Part shown: positions 26,996-35,318 of the stretch, one piece after another
Position numbering within the stretch: position 1 is the stretch's first letter
Layout of the letters: every line of letters begins with the position of its first letter
DNA from: Limisphaerales bacterium
GTDB taxonomy: Bacteria > Verrucomicrobiota > Verrucomicrobiia > Limisphaerales > JADLHS01
Direction of reading: 5' to 3'
NCBI GenBank assembly: GCA_020848635.1
Contig: JADLHS010000046.1
Coordinates: 1-40,308, forward strand
Length of the DNA: 40,308 bases
Notes under the pieces: model-generated
Told to the model about the DNA's origin: nothing
What the model saw: only the letters and a program-made list of their open reading frames with translations
The model's database searches: none
Made by a program: the position numbers and the translations under genes

Positions 26996-28448
26996 TCAAT
27001 GGACTTTTACGCGGCAAAACTGTTGCGCATTTATCGGTGTAATCTTGTGCGGGGCGGTGGCCGCGTTGGTCGTCCACGGCCCGGCCAGATTGGTCACTTC
27101 CAGCAGCGTTCCGCCGGGCCAGTTCAAAAAACATTTCGGTTGGAGTTGCCGATGGGAGAGTCACCGGCACGGTCAGAGCGATCGTTTGACCGTCTCCCAT
27201 CGCGTTGTAAATATAAACCCCACCGCCGATAAAGTTGGCGGCCAGCACTCCATTCATCCAGACTTCCACCGGCAACACGCTCATGTCGCTCGTGTCCATC
27301 TTCAGTCTCCCGGTCACGATCTTAACGCTGCTGAGGATGCCGAGCGAAAACTGCTTCTTCACGGGAGACAGGGAGTAGTTCAAAGTGCCCGCCGCGTTTT
27401 GCCCATCGCCCAGCCAAAACTCGAAGGGCCGCGTCTTCACCCAACCCGCCACGTACAACTCATCGCTGTCGTTGAGTCTTGGACGCGGAATGAGCCCGTT
27501 CTTCAACCGCGTCAGGTACCACGCTTCGGTGGAGGCCTGTTGGCTGGCGGTGGAATTGCCATGCAGCCAGTACTGCAATTCGGTGGCTTCGTTCAGGCCG
27601 TTGGTATTGAAGTCGTGATAGACGCCGTTGGTTCCCAAGTGGACCGTGCTGTTCGTGAATTCCCCCGGGAACGATTGCGCCGCGACCGCATTGCTCCAGG
27701 AACTGATCGAGTTGACCGCGGGACAGATGGGTTCATCCCAATTCACGAACAGGTGGATTTCGCTGTACGGATTGTTCTTCGAGGCGAAGTTGGATGCGCG
27801 GGCGCGATATTTGTCGAGCACCAGCGGGCCGCCGGTATTCGGATTGCCGATGTCCGCGTCGAGTTGCGGAGTTCGCAGGCCGCTGTAGTTGGCACCGTTG
27901 TTATACCAGCCGTTGACCAGATCGAGGCCGTAATCGGACATCCCAAAAAAGCTAGAGCCGAGGCAAAAGTAATCGGGGAACTTCACCAGTGCTGACATGG
28001 TGTTGCCGCCCCCGCCGGAATAGCCGGTGATATGCAGGTTGGCCGGGTTGACATACAATGCGTAGCTGACCTTGACGGCTTCAACGGCATCGTAGATATC
28101 GTAAATCTCAACTCCTCCCGAATCCCGCACGCCTTGCGAACCTTCGCGTTCCCGCATCGTCACCGAAATGGCAAAGAAGCCGGCGTCCCGCAGGCGCTGG
28201 GCGTTTGCACGAATGCTGGCTATGTCCCTTGATGCAGAATATCCGTGCATGACCACGGCGATAGGAGCGTTGGTCACGCTGTTGTTGTAATTCAACTCGG
28301 CCTTGAGATTGATCCAGTCCCCAGATTGCTGGGTGACGCTTGATGGATACGTGAACACGCTTTGCACATTGGCGGCATGCGTGCAAGGAAGCACAAACAA
28401 GCTGGTGCCGGTCAGGATAGAAAGGACGGTTGAAGAAAGGTTGGCCAT
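26996..28448 (-). CDS. Secreted alpha/beta-hydrolase with beta tail and FYR-type C-terminus, apparent frameshift
   Basis: The main frame (from the ATG at 28448) has a signal peptide (MANLSSTVLSILTGTSLFVL), an oxyanion region VVMHGYSASRD, and nucleophile elbow TGYSGGGG (Ser144); a His lies in VYHDFNTNG. It resembles S9/acetyl-xylan-esterase-like hydrolases. After PSATPTEMF the frame turns Arg-rich (ARRNAAGSDQSGRA) and stops at 26985. In the neighbouring frame the sequence reads LNWPGGTLLEVTNLAGPWTT and ends INAQQFCRVKVH at 26996, matching the C-terminal module of the LamG protein. Dropping one T of the T6 run (A6 at 27126-27131, plus strand) restores it. The span is 3n+1 bases. Confidence 0.8.
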
Positions 28449-28471
28449 GAACTCGGATCAAGCGCGGTGCA

Positions 28472-29107
28472 TTATTCGAGATGCACCAACCCACGTTGCA
28501 CGGCGATCGTCACCAGTTCGGTGCGGTCGGCCGCGCCGAGTTTGGCGAGCAGACTGCGCACGTGGGCCTTCGCCGTGAATTCGGTGAACTTGAGAATGTT
28601 GGCAATGTCCTTGTTGGTCAGTCCCTTCACCACGAACGGCAGGACTTCGCGCTCACGGTCGGTTAACTCGCCGAACGTCGCACGCTCCTCCAGTCGCCGC
28701 TGCACTTCCGGCGGAATATAGCGTTTCCCGAGGGCCGCTGCCTCAATGGCCTGCAATAATTCCGGTCCTGGAACGCTCTTCAAAAGATACCCGCACGCCC
28801 CCGCCTCAAGCGCGCGGTGAATGTCCTCATCGCCATCAAAGGTCGTCAGCATCAGCACCCGCGCTGCTGGAAATTCCTGCCGGATGCGGCGCAGCGCCTC
28901 GATGCCCGTATCATCCGGCAACCGCAGATCCATCAGCGTCATGCCCGGCTCGTGACTGCGAAACTCGGAAAGCGCGGTGGCGGCATCGTCAGCTTCGGCG
29001 ACCACCTGAAAATCCCGGCGTAAGCTCAGCACGGCCTTGATTCCGGCGCGAAAGACGAAGTGATCGTCCACGATTAGCAGGGAAAGGGGGGGGGTGAATT
29101 TAGCCAT
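28472..29107 (-). CDS. NarL/FixJ-family response regulator
   Basis: The 211-aa protein has a receiver (Asp14/Asp15, phosphoacceptor Asp60 in LMDLRLPDD, Thr88, Lys110) and a LuxR-type HTH (about 145-205; ELTDREREVLPFVVKGLTNK ... AHVRSLLAKLG). Its start is 3 bp from the stop of the kinase gene, so the two are translationally linked and are cognate. It lies 23 bp upstream of the secreted hydrolases, which it may control. Confidence 0.94.
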   Translation of the reverse strand: MAKFTPPLSLLIVDDHFVFRAGIKAVLSLRRDFQVVAEADDAATALSEFRSHEPGMTLMDLRLPDDTGIEALRRIRQEFPAARVLMLTTFDGDEDIHRALEAGACGYLLKSVPGPELLQAIEAAALGKRYIPPEVQRRLEERATFGELTDREREVLPFVVKGLTNKDIANILKFTEFTAKAHVRSLLAKLGAADRTELVTIAVQRGLVHLE

Positions 29108-29110
29108 CGT

Positions 29111-31282
29111 TCAGGAATCCTTCAGTTGCGAGGCGGGCACGGCCAGCCGCAGGCGCGTGCCCCGGCCGGGACTCGAATCCAGTGTTAGTTCCGCACGCAG
29201 CGCGCGGGCCCGCTCCTTCAAACCGAGCAAGCCAAAGTGGCCATTGACGGAGGCCGCCGCCGGATCGAATCCGCAGCCGTCATCATTCACCCGCAACTCA
29301 ACGCCTTCCGATTTGAATTCGAGGATGATTTCGATCTTGTGGGCCTGAGCGTGTTTGAGCGCGTTGGTCACGCCCTCCTGCGCGGTGCGGAAAACGTGGC
29401 TGGCGGCACCGGGCGGGACGAGGGCCGGCTTGCCTTCACATCGCACTTCGACCACTGGTCCGTGGGTGTCAGCCAGTGCCTTGCCCAACTGGCGGAGGGC
29501 TTCCGGCAAGGTGGCCTGTTCGAGTGCCAACGCGCGCAGATTCCACACCGAACGGCGCACCTCGAGCTGGCCCTGGCGAAGCTGCTGCGTGGCGGCGCTC
29601 ATCAACCGTTCGGTCTCCGTGGGTTGTTCGTGAAAAAAGCCGCTGGCCGCATCCAAATGCAGCGCCGCGCTGGCCAAAGTCTGCTCTAGCGTGTCGTGCA
29701 GTTCCCTTGCCAGCCGGGTTCGTTCGGCCGTGAGCAAGGCGAAGTCGGCCTCCGCAGCGTGGCGCGCGGCCAGTTCTTCCTGCCATTCGCCGGTGCGTAA
29801 GTTGAACCGGCGGGCCAATTCATCGCGCGCCGCGCACAGTTGTTCGCGCGCTTCCCGCAGCGCCGTGTTCTTGCGCGCCAGAAATGCGACCGCCAAAGTG
29901 GTCAAGCTCAGCAGAAGCAAAGCGCCCGTGAGACTGATCAGCACCGTCTTGGTGATCCGGGGCGAAGTCCACCATGGCGCACCCTGCACCAACTGCACAT
30001 CGGCCGGCGTACGCGCGTGAAGGCGCAGTCCCCGCGGGAATGGATACATGAATTGGCGATCACGCGGCAGAAAGAACGGCTCGGTGATTCCGGTCACGGC
30101 GAGCCGCGCGCCTTCGCGCCAACTTGCCGGATGCGCCCCGCCGGTCGTCGGCAACCACACCTCAAAGTTCGCCCCGCCATCGCGCAGGCTCAGGACCCAG
30201 CTTCCCTCGCCGGGGCGCGGCCCATCGGCCAACACCCCCTCAATGCGGTGCAGTTCACACGGATGTCGCATGGCATTGGTCGCACTGCTGGCCAGCACTT
30301 CCGGCACTGCGCCGAGGCCCTCCTTGCGCACAACCGCCTTCACCAGCCACAACGTCTGCTCGCGCATTTCGGGAAAGCCGAACACCTCCACTTCATCTCC
30401 CGGCGAAAGGTTCACATTGTCCGGCGACTCGACAAACAAGCCGCTGGTGGCATCGCGCACCGCCAACCACTTGCCAGCCTGTCGCCCGAGCAGTTGGCCG
30501 CGCAACCGAACCCGTCGCTCCGGAAAGCCAGAAGGAGCGTATCGAAACAATGATTGGATCGTTTTCACCGGCAAAGCGTCCAGCGCTTGCGGCGGACTGA
30601 GCACTTCGATGTCCTGGTCAGATCCCGCGATCACAACCGGCTCGAGCAGTTGGCGCTGCCAACTGAACACGCCGGCGGCCACCCCACGCACAATGACTTC
30701 TGCGTCCACTGTGTTGGTGCTGGCTGGCGCATAGTCGTTCACCAAGACGAGCAGGTCTTTGCCGCCGGAGCGCAACTGAATGACCAGAGGATCGTTCGTG
30801 TGCGACGCCGGTGACGCCGACCGCACAAAGCCGCGCACCTCGACCCGACGGGAATCGTACTTCCCGGTCGCCAGCGCCGCGGCCGTGACGTATTCGGGCT
30901 TGGGCAGTTCACCACGCCCGAGCTTTTCCAGCCCCATCAACCGCACTACCGGCGCGTAGTGCCCCGCTTCAGTAAAGCCTTCGATTCGAATCCGGTCACC
31001 CACACGCACATCCGGTACGGCCCCACGAACCGCCACGTAAACACCATCCGTGGTGTCTTGGAAAAAGAACCGATCGCCGAAGCGTTGTCGATAATGCGTG
31101 ACGACTCCCTCCAGCAGCACGGGCAGGTTGTTGCCGGCCCCCTCGGGGGACAGTGCGTGGACCATCGCGGCGTTGGTGAGGATAGCGTTGGATACTGCCG
31201 CGCCACCGGACTCCGCAAGCACCGAAGTCGAGGTGCAAGCTAGTGCTAACCCCGTCCAAACTGCGACCTTGCAGACGCGCAT
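29111..31282 (-). CDS. Sensor histidine kinase with triple OB-like extracytoplasmic domain
   Basis: The ATG at 31282 gives a standard signal peptide (MRVCKVAVWTGLALACTSTS); earlier ATGs exist at 31309, 31336 and 31402. Of 723 aa, about 35-430 is exported. It contains three related beta-rich units of the pattern V.L.G.V..R....FF.QD.T.GV.V....GD.V.V.GF, probably OB folds (first unit FFFQDTTDGVYVAVRG; another WLAVRDATSGLFVESPD). One TM helix follows (VLISLTGALLLLSLTTLAVA), then a coiled region and HisKA_3 with RLARELHDTLEQTL (His529), then HATPase_c (AQEGVTNALKHAQ; NDDGCGFD; GLLGLKERA). It is a NarX-like kinase facing the periplasm. Confidence 0.9.
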   Translation of the reverse strand: MRVCKVAVWTGLALACTSTSVLAESGGAAVSNAILTNAAMVHALSPEGAGNNLPVLLEGVVTHYRQRFGDRFFFQDTTDGVYVAVRGAVPDVRVGDRIRIEGFTEAGHYAPVVRLMGLEKLGRGELPKPEYVTAAALATGKYDSRRVEVRGFVRSASPASHTNDPLVIQLRSGGKDLLVLVNDYAPASTNTVDAEVIVRGVAAGVFSWQRQLLEPVVIAGSDQDIEVLSPPQALDALPVKTIQSLFRYAPSGFPERRVRLRGQLLGRQAGKWLAVRDATSGLFVESPDNVNLSPGDEVEVFGFPEMREQTLWLVKAVVRKEGLGAVPEVLASSATNAMRHPCELHRIEGVLADGPRPGEGSWVLSLRDGGANFEVWLPTTGGAHPASWREGARLAVTGITEPFFLPRDRQFMYPFPRGLRLHARTPADVQLVQGAPWWTSPRITKTVLISLTGALLLLSLTTLAVAFLARKNTALREAREQLCAARDELARRFNLRTGEWQEELAARHAAEADFALLTAERTRLARELHDTLEQTLASAALHLDAASGFFHEQPTETERLMSAATQQLRQGQLEVRRSVWNLRALALEQATLPEALRQLGKALADTHGPVVEVRCEGKPALVPPGAASHVFRTAQEGVTNALKHAQAHKIEIILEFKSEGVELRVNDDGCGFDPAAASVNGHFGLLGLKERARALRAELTLDSSPGRGTRLRLAVPASQLKDS

Positions 31283-32142
31283 GGTTGATAAGACAAAGCT
31301 GAACAGCATAGGCACGGAAGCCACACGAGGCGGCATTGCCTTCAAAGCTACACGCTCCACCGACCCAAGGAAACTAGCCAATTGGACAACAACCCGGCAC
31401 ACCGGTGGGCTGAAATCTTGGCCGCCGCAATCGCGGGCTACCGGGGCGGAGTCACTTTTTCCAAATCATCACTTCCACGGTCGGCAGTATCTTGATTTGC
31501 CCAGCCATCAGAACTGGGATCGGACTACAATGTGACCGCGCCCGCGACATTTCTTTGAACTTGCAGCGTGAGCTCAAAAAAACGCATCCGGAGGCAATCA
31601 GCGACGGGACCGGGAATCTCAGTTGGAATGGAAGAGCCGAAGATGACCGTAGGAAGTTGGCGTTCTGTAACAAACCCAGACGGCCCTAAACTCAACCGCG
31701 CGCCCAAGCGCCGAGATTTTCACCGAAACAATTAAATACCCGTCATGCCTTGATTCCGGCATGACCAACACCTACAACTCCAACTTCCAGCACGACGCAC
31801 CCCATAGAACAACAGATACCTATCGCACGCTCGCAACCTGTCCTGAGACAACACCCAATATGCTGAGCGTTGTCACTCCGAGAGAACATCATTTTTCTGA
31901 TGCAGGGCTTCGTCGATTTGTCCGGTAGCCCAAGCTAGCAGCTTCTTCCAAGGCATGAGACGAGATTGGCAACGCAAACGGCCTAAAACCACGACGGAAT
32001 AGCGGCAACGAATTACGACAGAAATGAATTTTGACCACATGTCGCGGGAGATTTACCTGAAGGGGTTGGCGGAGGAGTAATTCAACATCAAAATGCGAAA
32101 AGGGCGGAGGGTGGGAGATGGAAGATTGAGGAGGGGGAAAAA
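31283..32142. other. Gene-poor region, 860 bp
   Basis: It runs from the kinase start to the stop of the BspA-like gene, upstream of the kinase operon on the minus strand. It should hold the kinase promoter. It contains a perfect small hairpin (31742-31765), a short plus-strand frame at 32024-32080 (MNFDHMSREIYLKGLAEE) that looks like the end of a lost gene, and a purine-rich stretch (about 32090-32155). Frames of 60-75 codons on both strands have no domain. No other feature is claimed. Confidence 0.55.
31742..31765. terminator. Small hairpin, possible transcript end
   Basis: GTCATGCC and GGCATGAC form a perfect 8-bp stem around TTGATTCC. There is no T-run after it on either strand, so a Rho-independent terminator is doubtful; a repeat remnant is equally possible. 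Confidence 0.35.
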
Positions 32143-33957
32143 TCAGGGAGAGCGGAGGCGGTAAAAGCGGGTGGGATGGTTGGTCCAGTCGGGGTCGCTG
32201 AAATAAAACGGGCTGCCAGTGAGGGTGTTGGTTTGCAGCGAAGACCAGGAGGGAGCGCCCAGATTCGTGCACGCTTCCACCACGACAACCCTGCCACCGG
32301 CCCAGCTGATGTTGAATCCGAAATGGTTCGTCTGGACGCCAAAACCCGGCCCGCTGCTCTGCGCCAGCGGCAGCCACAAGGCGGTCGGACGTCCACCATA
32401 CGTCGCGCCCCAACCGGTGGTGCCCGGCAGGTAGTAAACGGGGGCATTGGTGGCCGAGGCAAATACCGACGTGCCCGCGGTGGGGGCGTTGCTGGGGCAA
32501 TAGACCTCCTTCAGACTCGTACAAAAGGCGAACGCCCGGCTCGCGATGTTGGTGACGTGGTTGGGGACCGTGTAGCTTCCGGTCCGGCCCCCGGGACATA
32601 CGAGGAGCGTGGTCTGGCTCTGGTTGAAGAGCACCCCGTCCGCACTGCTGTAGGTCAGGTTGAGCGGATCGACGGTGATGGCCGTGAGGCTAGAGCACGA
32701 TTCAAACGCCGCGCTGCCGATGCTGGAAACGGTTTTGGGGATCACGACGCTAGGTAGGCGGGTGCAGACGGCGAACGCCCGGGTCCCGATGCTAATGACA
32801 TTGGTGCCGAGGGTAAGGCCGGTCAGGTTGGTGCACGAGCCAAAGGCAATGGTCCCGATGTTGGTGACGCTGTTACCGATGGTGGCGCTGGCCAACGCAT
32901 TGCAGCCGGCGAAGGCGTTCCCGCCGATGGTGATGACCTTGTCCGGAATGGTGACGCTGGCGAGGTGGGTGCAGCCATAGAACGCGTACTGCCCGAGACT
33001 GGTGACGTTGGTGCCGAGCGTGACGGCGGTCAGGCTGGTGCAGACCGAGAACGCAAAGTCGCCGATGACGGCAACGTTCGGGCCCATCGTGATGCCGGGC
33101 AGGCCGTGGCAGACCGTGAACGCTGAGCTTCCGATGTTCGTCACGCTGTCGGGAACGGTATAGCTTCCGGCCTTGCCCCCGGGGTATTCAATGAGCGTGG
33201 TTTGGCTTTTGTTGAACAGGACCCCGTCCGCACTGCTGTAGGTCAGGTTGAGCGGATCGACGGTGATGGCGGTGAGGCTGTCGCAGGCATAGAACGGGGT
33301 ACCCTCGATGGTGGTGATGTTCTTGGGGAGCGCGACGCTGGTGAGACCGAGACAGGACGCAAACGCAGAGTGGCCGATGGTGGTGACATTCGTGCCGAAA
33401 GTGACGCCGGTCAGTTTGTGGCAGTAATAGAAGGAGGATGCCGCAATGGTCGTGACGGTATCCGGGACCGGGTAGCTTCCGGTCTTGCCCCCGGGACACA
33501 CGAGGAGTGTGGTCTGGCTTTTGTTGAACAGGACCCCGTCCGCACTGCTATAGATGAGGTTGAGCGGATCGACGGTGATGGCCGTGAGGCTGTCGGAATC
33601 CTCGAACACCCCCGCCCCGATGCTGGTGACGTTCTTGGGAAGCGCGACGTTGGTGAGGCTGGTGCAGGAGGCGAATGCCGAGTCGCCGATGCTGGTGACG
33701 TTGGTGCCGAAGGTGACGCCGTTGAGGTTGGAGATATTGTAAAAGGCATAGCTGGCGATGCCGTTCACGGGCAGGCCGCTGAGCGTGTCGGGGATGGCCA
33801 CCGCACCGCCCGGCCCCGTGTAGCCGGTGATGGTGATTTTGCCAGCCGCAGTCGTGTAGGTGAATTGAGCCCGCGCAATCGAGGGAAGGAGCAAAAACAC
33901 TGACAGCATACCGAGGATGAGAAGCCCCGCAGCGGTTCGCTCAACTTGACCACGCAT
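32143..33957 (-). CDS. Secreted BspA-type leucine-rich-repeat (LRR_5) protein with C-terminal FYR module
   Basis: The ATG at 33957 gives a signal peptide (TAAGLLILGMLSVFLLLPSI, RAQF); an ATG at 34014 adds only a non-signal leader. The 604-aa protein is built of ~23-residue BspA-like repeats, such as VTFGTNVTSIGDSAFASCTS followed by LTNVALPKNVTSIG. They are interrupted three times by a non-LRR insert (ITVDPLNLTYSSADGVLFNK then SQTTLLVCPGGKTGSY). It ends with WAGGRVVVVEACTNLGAPSW ... PTRFYRLRSP, the module also seen in the LamG protein and one hydrolase. BspA repeats mediate surface binding in other bacteria; here the role is unknown. Confidence 0.88.
   Translation of the reverse strand: MRGQVERTAAGLLILGMLSVFLLLPSIARAQFTYTTAAGKITITGYTGPGGAVAIPDTLSGLPVNGIASYAFYNISNLNGVTFGTNVTSIGDSAFASCTSLTNVALPKNVTSIGAGVFEDSDSLTAITVDPLNLIYSSADGVLFNKSQTTLLVCPGGKTGSYPVPDTVTTIAASSFYYCHKLTGVTFGTNVTTIGHSAFASCLGLTSVALPKNITTIEGTPFYACDSLTAITVDPLNLTYSSADGVLFNKSQTTLIEYPGGKAGSYTVPDSVTNIGSSAFTVCHGLPGITMGPNVAVIGDFAFSVCTSLTAVTLGTNVTSLGQYAFYGCTHLASVTIPDKVITIGGNAFAGCNALASATIGNSVTNIGTIAFGSCTNLTGLTLGTNVISIGTRAFAVCTRLPSVVIPKTVSSIGSAAFESCSSLTAITVDPLNLTYSSADGVLFNQSQTTLLVCPGGRTGSYTVPNHVTNIASRAFAFCTSLKEVYCPSNAPTAGTSVFASATNAPVYYLPGTTGWGATYGGRPTALWLPLAQSSGPGFGVQTNHFGFNISWAGGRVVVVEACTNLGAPSWSSLQTNTLTGSPFYFSDPDWTNHPTRFYRLRSP
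32572..32690. repeat. Internal DNA repeat of BspA-like gene, copy 1
   Basis: This segment of about 120 bp encodes the non-LRR insert. It is nearly the same at DNA level as the segments at 33159-33280 and 33472-33590, including silent positions, which suggests recent duplication or gene conversion. Confidence 0.8.
33159..33280. repeat. Internal DNA repeat of BspA-like gene, copy 2
   Basis: Second copy of the insert-coding segment. It differs from the others mainly near the LIEYPGGKAG part, where copies 1 and 3 read LLVCPGG. Confidence 0.8.
33472..33590. repeat. Internal DNA repeat of BspA-like gene, copy 3
   Basis: Third copy, nearest the N-terminus of the protein; reads LIYSSADG where the other two have LTYSSADG. 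Confidence 0.8.
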
Positions 33958-34578
33958 ATCCGCCACACTTTTGACCCGCCACCTTGTCCAAGTCAATCCC
34001 GCAATGCGTGCCAAGGTATCGAGTCATCAACCATAGCCAGTCCGAAGGCAAAAATGACCTCGCAATTAGCGGTCGTTTTGGCCATCAACATCTTTATTGA
34101 AAGGCATTTTGGCATTTTCGGGTTCGCGCAAGATGACCGGCCTTCCATGTGCGGTAGCCAATCGCATGCGGCGATGGCTACCGCTGTAAAACCATGAATA
34201 CCGAACCGCGCGTGTGTCGCTCGCAACCACGACATGAGCAGAAGGCATTTAACAAACCTTGCGGCGGCTTTTCTTACACACCCCAACCCGGGGACAGCTT
34301 CCCCTGAAAGGGGTCTTGGTAATGTTCACTCATACGTTTTTGGTTTCACTTTTCACAGCGCCACCGACACAGCCGCTTGTTCAATTCCGCCGCCGTGCCC
34401 AACTGACGCCCGACTGCACTTGCCTGGGGAATCTGCAACTCGCCCAGCAACCGCCCCACCCGCACCCACGCCCATCATTTGCCCGGGGTCGTCAAATCTT
34501 CCGCCCAACGCCGCCAGTGACATGGTTTCTGTTTTTCAACCCGTGGATTTCTTGGATTTTCGCTGGCAATCTACGAGT
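33958..34578. other. Intergenic region, 621 bp
   Basis: It lies between the BspA-like gene start and the stop of the second pseudopilin. It holds a long inverted repeat at 34151-34184. Plus-strand frames that start here and run antisense through the pseudopilin are judged non-coding. A 97-codon minus-strand frame (33993-34286) spans the inverted repeat and has no domain. Nothing else is recognised. Confidence 0.5.
34151..34184. repeat. Long inverted repeat
   Basis: GCGGTAGCC pairs with GGCTACCGC and, after one bulged base, ATCGC pairs with GCGAT around the loop ATGCG, giving a 14-bp stem. It is strong enough to form a stable hairpin in either transcript. The GGTAGCC...GGCTACC ends recall the GTAGG...CCTAC boundaries of the arrays at 3298 and 4171. 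Confidence 0.7.
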
Positions 34579-35238
34579 TCAGGGTTGCCAAACGATCGAG
34601 GTGTTGTTCGTGCGGCCTTTGTTGGTGGTGTAATCCCAGTATTCCTTGCTGTTGAAACGGGCGGAATGGCCGTCGAGGAAGGTGAATTGCGCGCCGCCGG
34701 AGTGAAGATTGGTATGGACGTAATTGGGCGTGCCCACCGCCGGGAGGTTCTTGCTATCGAACAAATAGACCAGCGCGGAGTGCTGGCGAAGCGAGGATAT
34801 TTTCACCGGGTGATTCTCATCACCGGTGTCGTTGATGTATTCGTTCAGGCAGTAATGGAAAAGGTTGTTGCCGTTGCTCCGGCGCGGATTGGACGGGCAA
34901 ATCCAAACGCTCCGCCCGACATCCGCCGTTCCATTGGTCCGCCAAGGCATGCCGTGGTAGCGCGGCAGGGTGAGGACTTGGGGAAGCTGAATGTACCAAC
35001 CGGTGTTCGTCGCGCTATTGCCCGGATTGGGCGTGCCGTCAGGCGGCAGGTAGTCGCCATTGTCGGTTGCGTAAATCTGCGTCGCCAGCCCCCATTGTTT
35101 GAGATTGTTCAGGCAGACCACGGCTTGAGCCTTCTGCTTGGCCTTGCTCAAAGCGGGCAGGAGCATCGCCGCCAGGATGGCAATGATGGCGATGACCACC
35201 AGCAGTTCGATCAGCGTAAAGGCGCGAAGGTTTTTCAT
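34579..35238 (-). CDS. Second pseudopilin (prepilin methylation domain, H-x9-DG type)
   Basis: The 219-aa protein begins [20 protein letters not shown], then [17 protein letters not shown], with a very short leader cut before FTLIE. It continues [28 protein letters not shown], and [17 protein letters not shown], which is exactly His, nine residues, Asp-Gly. This is the usual C-terminal signature of this Planctomycetota/Verrucomicrobiota family. Its leader-coding DNA is close to that of the pseudopilin at 14935-15693, but the globular parts differ. Confidence 0.92.
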   Translation of the reverse strand: MKNLRAFTLIELLVVIAIIAILAAMLLPALSKAKQKAQAVVCLNNLKQWGLATQIYATDNGDYLPPDGTPNPGNSATNTGWYIQLPQVLTLPRYHGMPWRTNGTADVGRSVWICPSNPRRSNGNNLFHYCLNEYINDTGDENHPVKISSLRQHSALVYLFDSKNLPAVGTPNYVHTNLHSGGAQFTFLDGHSARFNSKEYWDYTTNKGRTNNTSIVWQP

Positions 35239-35318
35239 CAGCTCACAGGCTCAGTTTTAATGAGCCAGTTTTTACCATAGCAAGCGGCGCAACGCAGCAA
35301 GATTTGGTCATCGCTGAA

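Noticed and set aside
31889-32599. 236-codon minus-strand frame partly inside the BspA-like gene
   Set aside because: It reads the BspA-like gene in another frame and continues into a purine/pyrimidine-biased gap; His/Arg/Pro-rich without domain.
32143-33957. Regularly spaced repeats that could be mistaken for a CRISPR array
   Set aside because: The repeats encode LRR units of about 23 residues in one continuous frame; there are no constant repeats with unique spacers and no cas genes.
34234-35280. 348-codon plus-strand frame over the second pseudopilin
   Set aside because: Most of it is antisense to an unmistakable pseudopilin; the upstream part has no recognisable domain.
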